Source: DATKSG01 sp035531775 (GTDB taxonomy: Bacteria > Actinomycetota > Acidimicrobiia > Acidimicrobiales > UBA8190). Taken from it: a DNA stretch of 36,591 nucleotides. Of the stretch, positions 30,258-36,591 are shown piece by piece (position 1 is the first letter of the stretch; every line of letters begins with the position of its first letter). A program made the position numbers and the translations under genes. The stretch covers positions 1 to 36,591 of the forward strand of contig DATKSG010000019.1 in assembly GCA_035531775.1 (NCBI GenBank), written 5' to 3'. Under the pieces are notes generated by a model. That model did no database searches, had not been told where the DNA came from, and saw only the letters and a list, made by a program, of their open reading frames with translations.

Positions 30258-31334
30258 CTAGACGTTGAACCGGATCTCGAGCACGTCACCGTCGAGCACG
30301 TGGTAGTCCTTGCCCTCGAGGCGGATGTGGCCGCCGGACTTGGCCACCGCCCACGACCCGGCATCGAGCAGTTCGTCCCAGTGGATGACCTCGGCCCTGA
30401 TGAAGCCGCGCTGGAGGTCGGAGTGGATGACACCGGCGCATTCGGGAGCCGAGGCGCCGTGGCGAAAGCTCCAGGCCCGTGACTCCTTGTCACCGGTGGT
30501 GAAGAAGATCCGGCGACCGAGCAGCTGGTAGGAGGCGGCCGCCACCCGGGCCAAGGCTCCTTCGCCCAGACCAAAGCCCTCGAACATCTCGGCCCGCTCG
30601 GCCGGGTCGAGGCGTGCCGCCTCGGCCTCGAGCTGCACGCAGGCGCCGAGGACTTCGCCGTGGCCCGTCAGGGCATCGACCAGCGGCGCCACCACGGCGT
30701 CGGCTTTCTCGAGTTGGTCCTCCCCCAGGTTCACCACCACGAGAACCGGCTTGTCGGTGAGCAGGAACATGCCTCGTCGAAGTTCCCTGTCCTCGGCGTC
30801 GAGCACGCTGCGATACAGCGGCGTGCCGGTCTGCAGGGCTTCGTGGGCCCGCTCCAGGGCGGCCACCTCTGCGGCCAGCGACTTGTCGGCCCGGGAGGCT
30901 TTGCGGCGCTTGTCGATCTGGGATTCCAACGTGGCCAGGTCGGCCAGGACCAGTTCGATCTCGAGGGTGCCCAGGGCGTCGAGGGCGTCGGTCACCCCAG
31001 GAACCTCGGGATCGTCGAAGCTGCGCAGCACCAGGCACAGGGCGTCCACCTCGCGGATTCCGGCCAGGAACCGGTTACCGAGGCCCTCCCCCGACGACGC
31101 CCCGGCCACCAGGCCGGCGATGTCCACCACTTCCACCCCGGCGCGCACCACTTTCTTGCTGGAGCTCATGGTGGCCAACGCGTCGAGCCGGACGTCGGGG
31201 ACGGGAGCCACCGCCACCGACGACTCGGTCGTGGTGAAGGGATGGGGGGCCACTGCCGCCTCCGCCCCGGTCAGGGCGTTGAAGAGGGACGTCTTGCCGG
31301 CATTGGGAAGTCCGACCAACCCGATGCGCTCCAC
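30258..31334 (-). CDS. ychF: Redox-sensitive ATP-binding GTPase-family protein YchF/OLA1
   Basis: A 358-residue OBG-type P-loop protein that in studied members prefers ATP and affects ribosome and oxidative-stress functions. G1 is GLVGLPNAGKTSLFNAL (usually NVGKS). G3 is VVDIAGLVAGASSGEGLGN, and the G4 position reads VVVNLGED, not NKxD, as expected for YchF. The central coiled-coil domain follows, and the C-terminal TGS domain ends SGGHIRLEGKDYHVLDGDV. The GTG at 31334 has TAGCGT ending seven bases upstream. It heads the leftward operon and is divergent from bL37. Confidence 0.94.
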   Translation of the reverse strand: MERIGLVGLPNAGKTSLFNALTGAEAAVAPHPFTTTESSVAVAPVPDVRLDALATMSSSKKVVRAGVEVVDIAGLVAGASSGEGLGNRFLAGIREVDALCLVLRSFDDPEVPGVTDALDALGTLEIELVLADLATLESQIDKRRKASRADKSLAAEVAALERAHEALQTGTPLYRSVLDAEDRELRRGMFLLTDKPVLVVVNLGEDQLEKADAVVAPLVDALTGHGEVLGACVQLEAEAARLDPAERAEMFEGFGLGEGALARVAAASYQLLGRRIFFTTGDKESRAWSFRHGASAPECAGVIHSDLQRGFIRAEVIHWDELLDAGSWAVAKSGGHIRLEGKDYHVLDGDVLEIRFNV

Positions 31335-31341
31335 GAGCTCG

Positions 31342-31347
31342 ACGCTA
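31342..31347 (-). promoter_or_regulatory. -10 box of ychF (TAGCGT)
   Basis: TAGCGT on the minus strand ends seven bases before the GTG at 31334. Confidence 0.6.
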
Positions 31348-31350
31348 CTC

Positions 31351-31381
31351 TTGGCGCCGGCGGTGTCGGACCAGCTAGCGT
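31351..31381 (+). promoter_or_regulatory. Promoter of the bL37 gene with TTGGCGCCGG element
   Basis: TTGGCGCCGG (31351-31360), 13 bases, then GCTAGCGT (31374-31381) holding the -10 box TAGCGT. The ATG follows eight bases later without a Shine-Dalgarno sequence. Spacing is identical to the bS22 promoter. Confidence 0.55.
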
Positions 31382-31389
31382 GGCTCCTC

Positions 31390-31473
31390 ATGTCGAAGCG
31401 CACCGTGAAGCGCAAGATCCGCTCGAAGAAGAAAGCCAACCACGGCAAACGGCCCAACGCCGGCCGCGGCTGA
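31390..31473 (+). CDS. Large ribosomal subunit protein bL37
   Basis: A 27-residue basic protein starting MSKRTVKRKIRSKKK and ending ANHGKRPNAGRG. The KANHGKRPN ending matches mycobacterial bL37, a very small 50S protein seen by cryo-EM, which has the same size and Lys/Arg-rich start. It is expected to sit in the large subunit. There is no Shine-Dalgarno sequence; a TAGCGT box lies eight bases upstream. Divergent from ychF. A stem-loop follows the stop. Confidence 0.88.
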   Translation: MSKRTVKRKIRSKKKANHGKRPNAGRG

Positions 31474-31488
31474 GGCCTGTCTGAACGC

Positions 31489-31519
31489 CACCTCGGTCGC
31501 CGGCACCGCTACCGAGGTG
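31489..31519. terminator. Hairpin between bL37 and the GDPD gene
   Basis: CACCTCGGT (31489-31497) and ACCGAGGTG (31511-31519) form a perfect nine-pair stem with a 13-base loop, overlapping the stop of the convergent GDPD gene. Confidence 0.55.
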
Positions 31520-32399
31520 AGGAGCCTGGCCGGCCGGCGCTGAGCCCCCGGCGTTCGAGCACGCCTACCAGAGCGCTCGGCCGGTCCGAGATAAGGCCGT
31601 CCACGCCCAGATCGAGCAGCGCCTCCATGGACTTCTCATCGTTCACCGTCCATACGTGAAGGGCCAGGCCGGCCCGGTGAGCAGCTAGGACCAGCTCGGC
31701 GTCCACGAGGACCAGGTCGCCATGGCTGGCCGGCACCTGCAAGGCCACGTGCCGCATGGGCGGAGGATCCTCGCCTTGGCGGACAGCACGGATGAACATG
31801 GCCGTCTGCAGCATCCCGGCCGACGTCGCGACTCCCGGAGCGACGGCCGAGAATGCCTCGGTGGCGGCGTCGAGGAAGGAGGCCACGATGACCCGTTCGG
31901 GGGCGTCGTGGGCGGCCAGCACCTCCGCCAGCAGCGCCTCGTAGGGCTCCACCGCCGGGGCGGTCTGCTTGATGTCGAGGTTCACGGCCACCTGGGGGTG
32001 GGCGTCTAGGAGGTCGAGGACCTCGTGCAAGGTGGCCACCGTGAAGTCGCTGTCGTTTCGGGCCCGGCCACGGTAGGGGTAGGCGGCGGCATCGAGGCCG
32101 GTGGTGACATCGGCGCCGGGGGCGAACCAGTAGGCGTTGTCGAGGGCTCGCAGCTCCTCGAGGGTCAGCTCCGCGATGGCCCCGTGCCCGTCGGTGGTGC
32201 GATCGACGGTGCCGTCGTGGCACACCACCAGGTGACGGTCGGCGGTGGCGTGCACGTCGAGCTCGATGCCGGTCGCCCCCACCTCCAGGGCTCGACGAAC
32301 GGCAAAGAGCGTCGACGAAGGCGCCTCCCAGGCTCCTCCTTGGTGGGCGTAGCACAGCACGCGTCGCTCCAACCAGGAATTGGCCACGGCCCCCTCCAC
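31509..32399 (-). CDS. Glycerophosphodiester phosphodiesterase (GDPD) family protein
   Basis: A TIM-barrel phosphodiesterase of about 296 residues that would cleave glycerophosphodiesters to glycerol 3-phosphate and an alcohol. AHQGGAWEAPSSTLFA carries the first catalytic His and the family's xxPENT region, although Asn is Ser here and Glu is Ala-Pro-Ser, so part of the metal motif reads differently. IELDVHATADRHLVVCHDGTVDRTTDG provides the metal Glu-Asp and catalytic His. LNLDIKQ-like VNLDIKQTAP and VWTVNDEKSM are also present. GTG 32399 has TAGCGT ending seven bases upstream. GTG 32387 has GGAGGGGG five bases upstream and is a good alternative. Confidence 0.87.
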   Translation of the reverse strand: MEGAVANSWLERRVLCYAHQGGAWEAPSSTLFAVRRALEVGATGIELDVHATADRHLVVCHDGTVDRTTDGHGAIAELTLEELRALDNAYWFAPGADVTTGLDAAAYPYRGRARNDSDFTVATLHEVLDLLDAHPQVAVNLDIKQTAPAVEPYEALLAEVLAAHDAPERVIVASFLDAATEAFSAVAPGVATSAGMLQTAMFIRAVRQGEDPPPMRHVALQVPASHGDLVLVDAELVLAAHRAGLALHVWTVNDEKSMEALLDLGVDGLISDRPSALVGVLERRGLSAGRPGSSPR

Positions 32400-32406
32400 T
32401 GCGGTC

Positions 32407-32412
32407 ACGCTA
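32407..32412 (-). promoter_or_regulatory. -10 box of the GDPD gene (TAGCGT)
   Basis: TAGCGT on the minus strand ends seven bases before GTG 32399, supporting that start or a very short leader to GTG 32387. Confidence 0.55.
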
Positions 32413-32428
32413 GCGGCCGGCCGCTGCG

Positions 32429-33439
32429 TCAGAGCAGGCCGGCTGCCTCAGCCAGCTGGCGGAGGTCGGCCTGCGGGCGCGCCCCCAGATGCGAGATGAC
32501 CTCGGCGGCGCACAGGCTTCCGAGCCGGGCGCATCCCTCGGGGTCGTGCCCGTGCGTCAAACCGAAGAGGAAGCCCGCCGCGTACAGGTCGCCGGCGCCG
32601 GTGGTGTCCACCACGGCCTCGACGGCCTCCGCCGCCACTGCCGATGCCCCCTGGGCACCGACCACCACCGACCCGGCCGGGCCCCTGGTGAGGGCGGCGA
32701 GCACCCCCGTCTCCTCCACGGCAGCGACCGCCGCCTCGAACCGGTCCGCCGCGAAGAGCAGGCGCACCTCGTCCTCGTTGGCGAAGAGAACATCCACCTC
32801 GCCGTGCAGCAGTGCGAGGAATTCGGCCCGGTGGCGCTGCACGCAGAACGGGTCCGACAGCGACAAGGCGACCAGGGCGTCGGACGCGTGGGCCGCCTCC
32901 ATCGCTCGCCTGATGGCCGCCTTGGCCGGGCCCAGGTCCCACAGGTACCCCTCGATGTAGAGGATCTGGGCATCGGCCACCACATGGGCATCGAGGTCGT
33001 CGGGCCCGAGCGTGGCCGCCACACCGAGATGGGTGGCCATCGTCCGTTCCCCGTCGGGCGTCACGTACACCAGGCACCGCCCTGTGGCCCTGTCGGCCTC
33101 GGGCTCGGCACGGCGCCGGACCAGGCGGGTGACAACCCCCACTGCCGACAGGTCTCGCTCGAAGACGGCGCCCAGCTCGTCGTCGGCCACCGTGCCGACA
33201 AATCCGGCCCTGCCCCCGAGGGCGGCCACGCCGGCCGCCGTGTTGGCCGCCGACCCACCCGAGACCTCGGCCGCCGGCACAAGGGCCGCGTAGAGGTCGG
33301 CCGCCCGTTGCAGGTCGACCAGGGCCATGGACCCCTTGGCCAGGTCGAACAGACGTAGGTCGTCCTCAGTGGCATGGCACAGCACATCGACCAATGCCGA
33401 TCCGAGGGCGACGACGTCGAGGGTATCGGTGTCGGGCAC
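32429..33439 (-). CDS. PfkB-family kinase, adenosine-kinase-like
   Basis: A ribokinase-fold sugar/nucleoside kinase of 336 residues. The N-terminal VVALGSALVDVLCHATEDDL and the KGSMALVD segment resemble the adenosine-kinase branch. The first PfkB signature is GGSAANTAAGVAALGGRAGFVG, and the second is VDTTGAGDLYAAGFLFGL with the catalytic Asp and anion hole. The substrate is probably a nucleoside or sugar (inference). The GTG at 33439 has TAGGGT ending eight bases upstream. Divergent from the aminopeptidase. Confidence 0.9.
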   Translation of the reverse strand: MPDTDTLDVVALGSALVDVLCHATEDDLRLFDLAKGSMALVDLQRAADLYAALVPAAEVSGGSAANTAAGVAALGGRAGFVGTVADDELGAVFERDLSAVGVVTRLVRRRAEPEADRATGRCLVYVTPDGERTMATHLGVAATLGPDDLDAHVVADAQILYIEGYLWDLGPAKAAIRRAMEAAHASDALVALSLSDPFCVQRHRAEFLALLHGEVDVLFANEDEVRLLFAADRFEAAVAAVEETGVLAALTRGPAGSVVVGAQGASAVAAEAVEAVVDTTGAGDLYAAGFLFGLTHGHDPEGCARLGSLCAAEVISHLGARPQADLRQLAEAAGLL

Positions 33440-33447
33440 GGACCGGG

Positions 33448-33453
33448 ACCCTA
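33448..33453 (-). promoter_or_regulatory. -10 box of the PfkB gene (TAGGGT)
   Basis: TAGGGT on the minus strand ends eight bases before the GTG at 33439. Confidence 0.5.
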
Positions 33454-33468
33454 CTGTGAAGTGAGCGG

Positions 33469-33474
33469 TAGCCT
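33469..33474 (+). promoter_or_regulatory. -10 box of the M1 aminopeptidase gene (TAGCCT)
   Basis: TAGCCT ends seven bases before the ATG at 33482, with no Shine-Dalgarno sequence. It faces away from the PfkB -10 box 15 bases to its left. Confidence 0.6.
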
Positions 33475-33481
33475 GCCCCGA

Positions 33482-36124
33482 ATGACGTACCGCACACCCT
33501 CCGACGGCGACCCTTCGTCGCGCTTTCGGCTCCCTTATACCGTCGAGCCGCGGCGTTACCAGCTCCATCTGATCCCGGACCTCGAGTCGGCCACCTTCAG
33601 CGGCACGGTGTCGATCGAGGCCGAGGCCCACGACAAGGTGTCGGTGATCACGCTCCATGCCGAGGAGCTCGAAGTGCGATCGGCCACCGTGACAAGCGGC
33701 GACGGGCTGGCCCAGCGGGTCCAGCTGGCCGAGCTGGCCCAGCCGGCCCAGCCGGCCGAGCCGGCCGAGCCGGCGGACGCCGAACACCAGGATCGAATTT
33801 CACTCGTCCTCGGCGAGCCGCTTGCCGCCGGGCCGTTGCTGATCACGCTCGAGTTCACCGGCATCTTGAACGACAAGCTGCACGGCTTCTACCGCTCGAC
33901 GTTCACCGATGCCGACGGCGTCCAGCACACCATCGCCACCACCCAGTTCGAGGCCACCGACGCGCGACGCGCTTTCCCCTGCTTCGACGAGCCCGACCGA
34001 AAGGCGGTCTTCGGCATCTCGCTGGATGTGCCGGCCGGCCTCGATGCCTTCTCCAACGGGCCGGTGGTGTCCGAGGAGACACTGCCCGGCGGCGGAAGGC
34101 GCCTGCGCTTCGCCGACACCATCCCGATGTCCACCTACCTGGTCGCCTTCGTCGTCGGTCCCCTGGTGTCGAGCGAGCCGGTGGATGTCGACGGCATCCC
34201 GGTACGCGTCGTGCACGTGCCCGGCCGCGAGGCCATGACGTCGTTCGCCCTGGAAGCAGCTGCCCATGCACTGCGTTTCTTCGCCGAATGGTTCGGGCTC
34301 CCCTACCCGGCCGAGAAGCTCGACCTGGTGGCCATCCCCGACTTCGCTTTCGGCGCCATGGAGAACCTCGGCTGCGTCACCTTCCGCGAGACGGCATTGC
34401 TGGCCGACCTCGATCGGGCGTCGAGGCTCGAGCTCGAACGCGTGGCCGACGTCGTCTCGCACGAGATCGCCCACATGTGGTTCGGCGATCTCGTCACCAT
34501 GAAGTGGTGGAACGGCATCTGGCTGAACGAGGCGTTCGCCACGTTGATGGAGCTCATGTGCGTCGACCACTTCCGTCCCGAATGGCAACGCTGGGCCAGC
34601 TTCGCCGCTGAGCGCGAGGCGGCCATGGGTACCGACGGGCTCCACAGCACACGTCCAGTCGAGTACCCGGTGGGCCCACCCGAGGAAGCCCAAGGGATGT
34701 TCGATGTGCTCACCTACGAGAAGGGAGCAGCCGTTCTGCGCATGCTCGAGCGCTACCTCGGTGGGGACCGCTTCCGCCAAGGGATCCGCCTCTACCTGTC
34801 CAAGCACCGGCTCGCCAACACCGAGACCGCCGACCTGTGGGACGCTCTCGAACAGGCCACCGGGGAGCCGGTGGGCCAGATCATGGACACCTGGATCCTC
34901 CAAGGAGGCTTCCCCATCGTGGTGGCCGAGCGCACCGGAGACGTGACCACGTTGCGCCAGGAACCGTTCTCCTACGCCCCGGCTGACGCGACGAGCGCCA
35001 TCGGGCGGGACTGGAGAGTGCCGGTGCTGGCCCGTCCTCTCAGCGCCCTGCCGGCCGAGCCCTGGCGGCTGCTGCTCGCTGACCAACCCGCCGCCCTCCC
35101 CGACGCCCGGGAGCCGGTGCTCGTCAACGCCGGGGCCTCTGGCTTCTACCGCGTCCAGTACGACGACCAGTCACTGCTGGCCCTGGCCGACCGAGTGGGC
35201 GACCTCTCCCCCATGGAGCGGGCCACGCTGCTCGGTGACACGTGGGCGGCGCTGGTGGCCGGGCACGGTGGCCTCGGCCAGTTCCTCAGCCTGGCCGAGG
35301 CGCTGCGCCGCGAGACAGACGCCGACGTGTGGGCCCAGGTCGCGTCGGCGCTGGGCTTTCTCGACCTCGTCGTGGTCGACGAGGACCGCCCTGTGCTGGC
35401 CGCATACACCAGGGCCCTGGTCGGGCCGGCTTTCGCCTCCTTGGGCTGGCAGGGGCGCCCCGACGACGACGACGAGCGGACCGCCACACTGCGGGCCAAG
35501 CTCTTGGGGACTCTGGGCACGGTGGGAGCCGACGCCGAGGTCCGACAGCGGTGCATGGCATTGCACGGGGCCGCCCTCGACGGAGGGCCGGATCTCGACC
35601 CCGACCTGGCGCCGGCCGTGGTGGCGGTGGTGGCCGCCGCCGGGGGGGAGAAGGAATTCGAGGCTTTTCTGGCCCGCCAGCGCGCCCCTCGCACGCCTCA
35701 GGAGGAAGTCCGCTACCTCTTCGCCCTGGCCGGCTTCGACCAGCCGGAACTGGCTCGGCGTGCTTTCGAGGTGGCCACCACCGAAGCCCGCACGCAGAAC
35801 GGCCCGTTCCTCATTCAGCAGATGCTGGGGCATCGCAGCAACGGCCCGGCCACCTGGGCTCGCCTGACTTCGCAGTGGGACACCTTGGTGGAGCTGTTTC
35901 CGGCCAACATCTTCCCCCGCATGCTCGACGCTGTGCAGCGCCTGTGCCGCCAAGCAGCGTTGGCCGACGAAGTCCGGTCGTTCCTGGCCGACCATCCGGT
36001 GCCTAGCGGGCAACGCAGCGTCGCCCAGGCCGTGGAGCGCCTGGGAGTGAACGTGACCGTGGCCCAGCGTTTGTCGGGCGCCATGGCCGGGGAGCTCTCC
36101 TCGGGGATCGACCGCCTGGCGTGA
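33482..36124 (+). CDS. M1-family zinc aminopeptidase (PepN/ERAP-like)
   Basis: A cytoplasmic zinc aminopeptidase of 880 residues that removes N-terminal residues from peptides. The exopeptidase motif GAMENLGC precedes the zinc site HEIAHMWFGDL (His327, Glu328, His331), and the third ligand Glu350 is in WLNEAFATL. The N-terminal saddle domain includes QFEATDARRAFPCFDEPDRK. The C-terminal part is the ERAP1-like helical domain, as in the eukaryote-like subgroup found in actinobacteria. Residues 81-98 are a QPA/EPA repeat encoded by 9-bp units. ATG 33482 has TAGCCT seven bases upstream. Its TGA overlaps the GTG of the following transporter gene. Confidence 0.96.
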   Translation: MTYRTPSDGDPSSRFRLPYTVEPRRYQLHLIPDLESATFSGTVSIEAEAHDKVSVITLHAEELEVRSATVTSGDGLAQRVQLAELAQPAQPAEPAEPADAEHQDRISLVLGEPLAAGPLLITLEFTGILNDKLHGFYRSTFTDADGVQHTIATTQFEATDARRAFPCFDEPDRKAVFGISLDVPAGLDAFSNGPVVSEETLPGGGRRLRFADTIPMSTYLVAFVVGPLVSSEPVDVDGIPVRVVHVPGREAMTSFALEAAAHALRFFAEWFGLPYPAEKLDLVAIPDFAFGAMENLGCVTFRETALLADLDRASRLELERVADVVSHEIAHMWFGDLVTMKWWNGIWLNEAFATLMELMCVDHFRPEWQRWASFAAEREAAMGTDGLHSTRPVEYPVGPPEEAQGMFDVLTYEKGAAVLRMLERYLGGDRFRQGIRLYLSKHRLANTETADLWDALEQATGEPVGQIMDTWILQGGFPIVVAERTGDVTTLRQEPFSYAPADATSAIGRDWRVPVLARPLSALPAEPWRLLLADQPAALPDAREPVLVNAGASGFYRVQYDDQSLLALADRVGDLSPMERATLLGDTWAALVAGHGGLGQFLSLAEALRRETDADVWAQVASALGFLDLVVVDEDRPVLAAYTRALVGPAFASLGWQGRPDDDDERTATLRAKLLGTLGTVGADAEVRQRCMALHGAALDGGPDLDPDLAPAVVAVVAAAGGEKEFEAFLARQRAPRTPQEEVRYLFALAGFDQPELARRAFEVATTEARTQNGPFLIQQMLGHRSNGPATWARLTSQWDTLVELFPANIFPRMLDAVQRLCRQAALADEVRSFLADHPVPSGQRSVAQAVERLGVNVTVAQRLSGAMAGELSSGIDRLA
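33722..33775 (+). repeat. Six 9-bp in-frame repeats in the aminopeptidase gene
   Basis: Units of the type CAGCCGGCC or GAGCCGGCC encode QLA-ELA-QPA-QPA-EPA-EPA in a surface loop of the N-terminal domain. Confidence 0.85.
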
Positions 36125-36591
36125 GCCTGGTCGTCGTCGCCGTCACCTTCGGCCTCGTCTTCGTCGCCGAACTACCGGACAAGACCATGGTGGCGAGCAT
36201 CGTGTTGGCCAGCCGGTACCGGCCATGGCCGGTGTGGATCGGCACCGCCTCGGCCATGGTGGTGAACAGCGCCGTGGCCGTGGCCGCCGGGCGCCTCCTG
36301 ACTCTGCTGCCCCATCGCGCCGTCGAAGCGGTGGTGGCCGCCCTCTTCGCCGGCGGGGCTGTCTACCTCCTCGTCACCCGGGAGTCGGCCGAGGAACACC
36401 AAGGCGAGGAGACGGCGGCCAAGGTGACGAGCAGCCACCGCGTGGCCCTGACCTCCTTCGCGGTGGTGGTCCTGGCCGAGATGGGTGACATCACGCAGGT
36501 CCTCACGGCCAACCTGGCCGCCCACTACCGCCAGCCCTGGGCCGTTTTCACCGGGGCGACCGTGGCCCTGGTGTTGGTGACGGGCATCGGG
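36121..36591 (+). CDS. GDT1/TMEM165 (UPF0016) family cation transporter, partial
   Basis: The first 157 residues of a membrane protein cut by the window end. Two inverted repeats are visible: the first has VFVAELPDKTMVASIVLA, matching the family's E-x-G-D-K-T motif with Pro for Gly, and the second has VVLAEMGDITQVLTANLA. Hydrophobic helices follow each. Family members exchange Mn2+ or Ca2+ for protons. Between the repeats is a charged loop (ESAEEHQGEET). The GTG at 36121 overlaps the TGA of the aminopeptidase (GTGA), so it is translationally coupled to that gene. Confidence 0.88.
   Translation, partial: MSLVVVAVTFGLVFVAELPDKTMVASIVLASRYRPWPVWIGTASAMVVNSAVAVAAGRLLTLLPHRAVEAVVAALFAGGAVYLLVTRESAEEHQGEETAAKVTSSHRVALTSFAVVVLAEMGDITQVLTANLAAHYRQPWAVFTGATVALVLVTGIG

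Noticed and set aside
28663..30261. Open frame of 532 codons on the plus strand
   Set aside because: Runs antisense to msrA, rsmI and DUF192, which have clear family motifs.
33800..35086. Open frame of 428 codons on the minus strand
   Set aside because: Antisense of the M1 aminopeptidase; His/Gly-rich composition is the mirror of the real gene's codon bias.

Overview
The window is a dense, high-GC chromosomal segment of an actinobacterium. An Acidimicrobiia-like or other deep-branching lineage is my inference. Supporting signs are cofC (coenzyme F420 synthesis), an actinobacterial-type SOS box (TCGAAC-N4-GTTCGA), an imuA'-imuB-dnaE2 cassette, genes for the two tiny ribosomal proteins bS22 and bL37 first described in mycobacteria, and the order metG-tatD-(cell-wall protein)-rsmA-ispE, which matches the mycobacterial metS-tatD-rpfB-ksgA-ispE neighbourhood. 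I see no prophage, insertion sequence, CRISPR array or clear genomic island. This is mostly core chromosome.

Layout. 1-5.8 kb: end of an ArsB/SLC13-type permease, a Glu/Leu/Phe/Val dehydrogenase coupled to a DMT-family permease, an acyl-CoA dehydrogenase, rnhB, and small Tudor-like, GYD and RpiB-like proteins. 5.8-12.8 kb: a MatB-like acyl-CoA synthetase divergent from a GH38 alpha-mannosidase, a class III adenylate cyclase divergent from cofC, and a PIG-L deacetylase coupled to cofC. 12.9-13.7 kb: two adjacent Lys/Arg/Ala-rich histone-like genes. 13.8-16.6 kb: an unknown 82-residue protein, a D-2-hydroxyacid dehydrogenase and a soluble TraG/VirD4-like ATPase, apparently one operon. 16.6-21.6 kb: the SOS mutasome imuA'-imuB-dnaE2 behind a perfect 20-bp LexA palindrome. 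21.8-23.0 kb: an 8-Cys small protein and a secreted G1 (eqolisin-type) peptidase. 23.0-28.4 kb: tRNA-Gln, bS22, and the leftward ispE, rsmA, rlpA-like, tatD and metG genes. 28.5-31.5 kb: a leftward ychF-DUF192-rsmI-msrA operon, divergent from bL37. 31.5-36.6 kb: a GDPD phosphodiesterase, a PfkB kinase, an M1 aminopeptidase and a partial GDT1/TMEM165 transporter.

Two expression patterns recur. First, 13 starts carry a TANNNT -10 hexamer 6-8 nt upstream of an ATG or GTG, usually with no Shine-Dalgarno sequence, which indicates leaderless transcripts. This pattern also helps choose start codons. Second, genes inside operons are joined by ATGA or GTGA overlaps. The most notable local observations are a face-to-face promoter in which cyaA-type cyclase and cofC share one TA step, a shared TTGGCGCCGG-N13-GCTANNNT module before bS22 and bL37, an ImuB that seems to lack its N-terminal fingers region, an RlpA-like protein in the rpfB position behind a palindrome and long leader, and several in-frame minisatellites inside unrelated genes.
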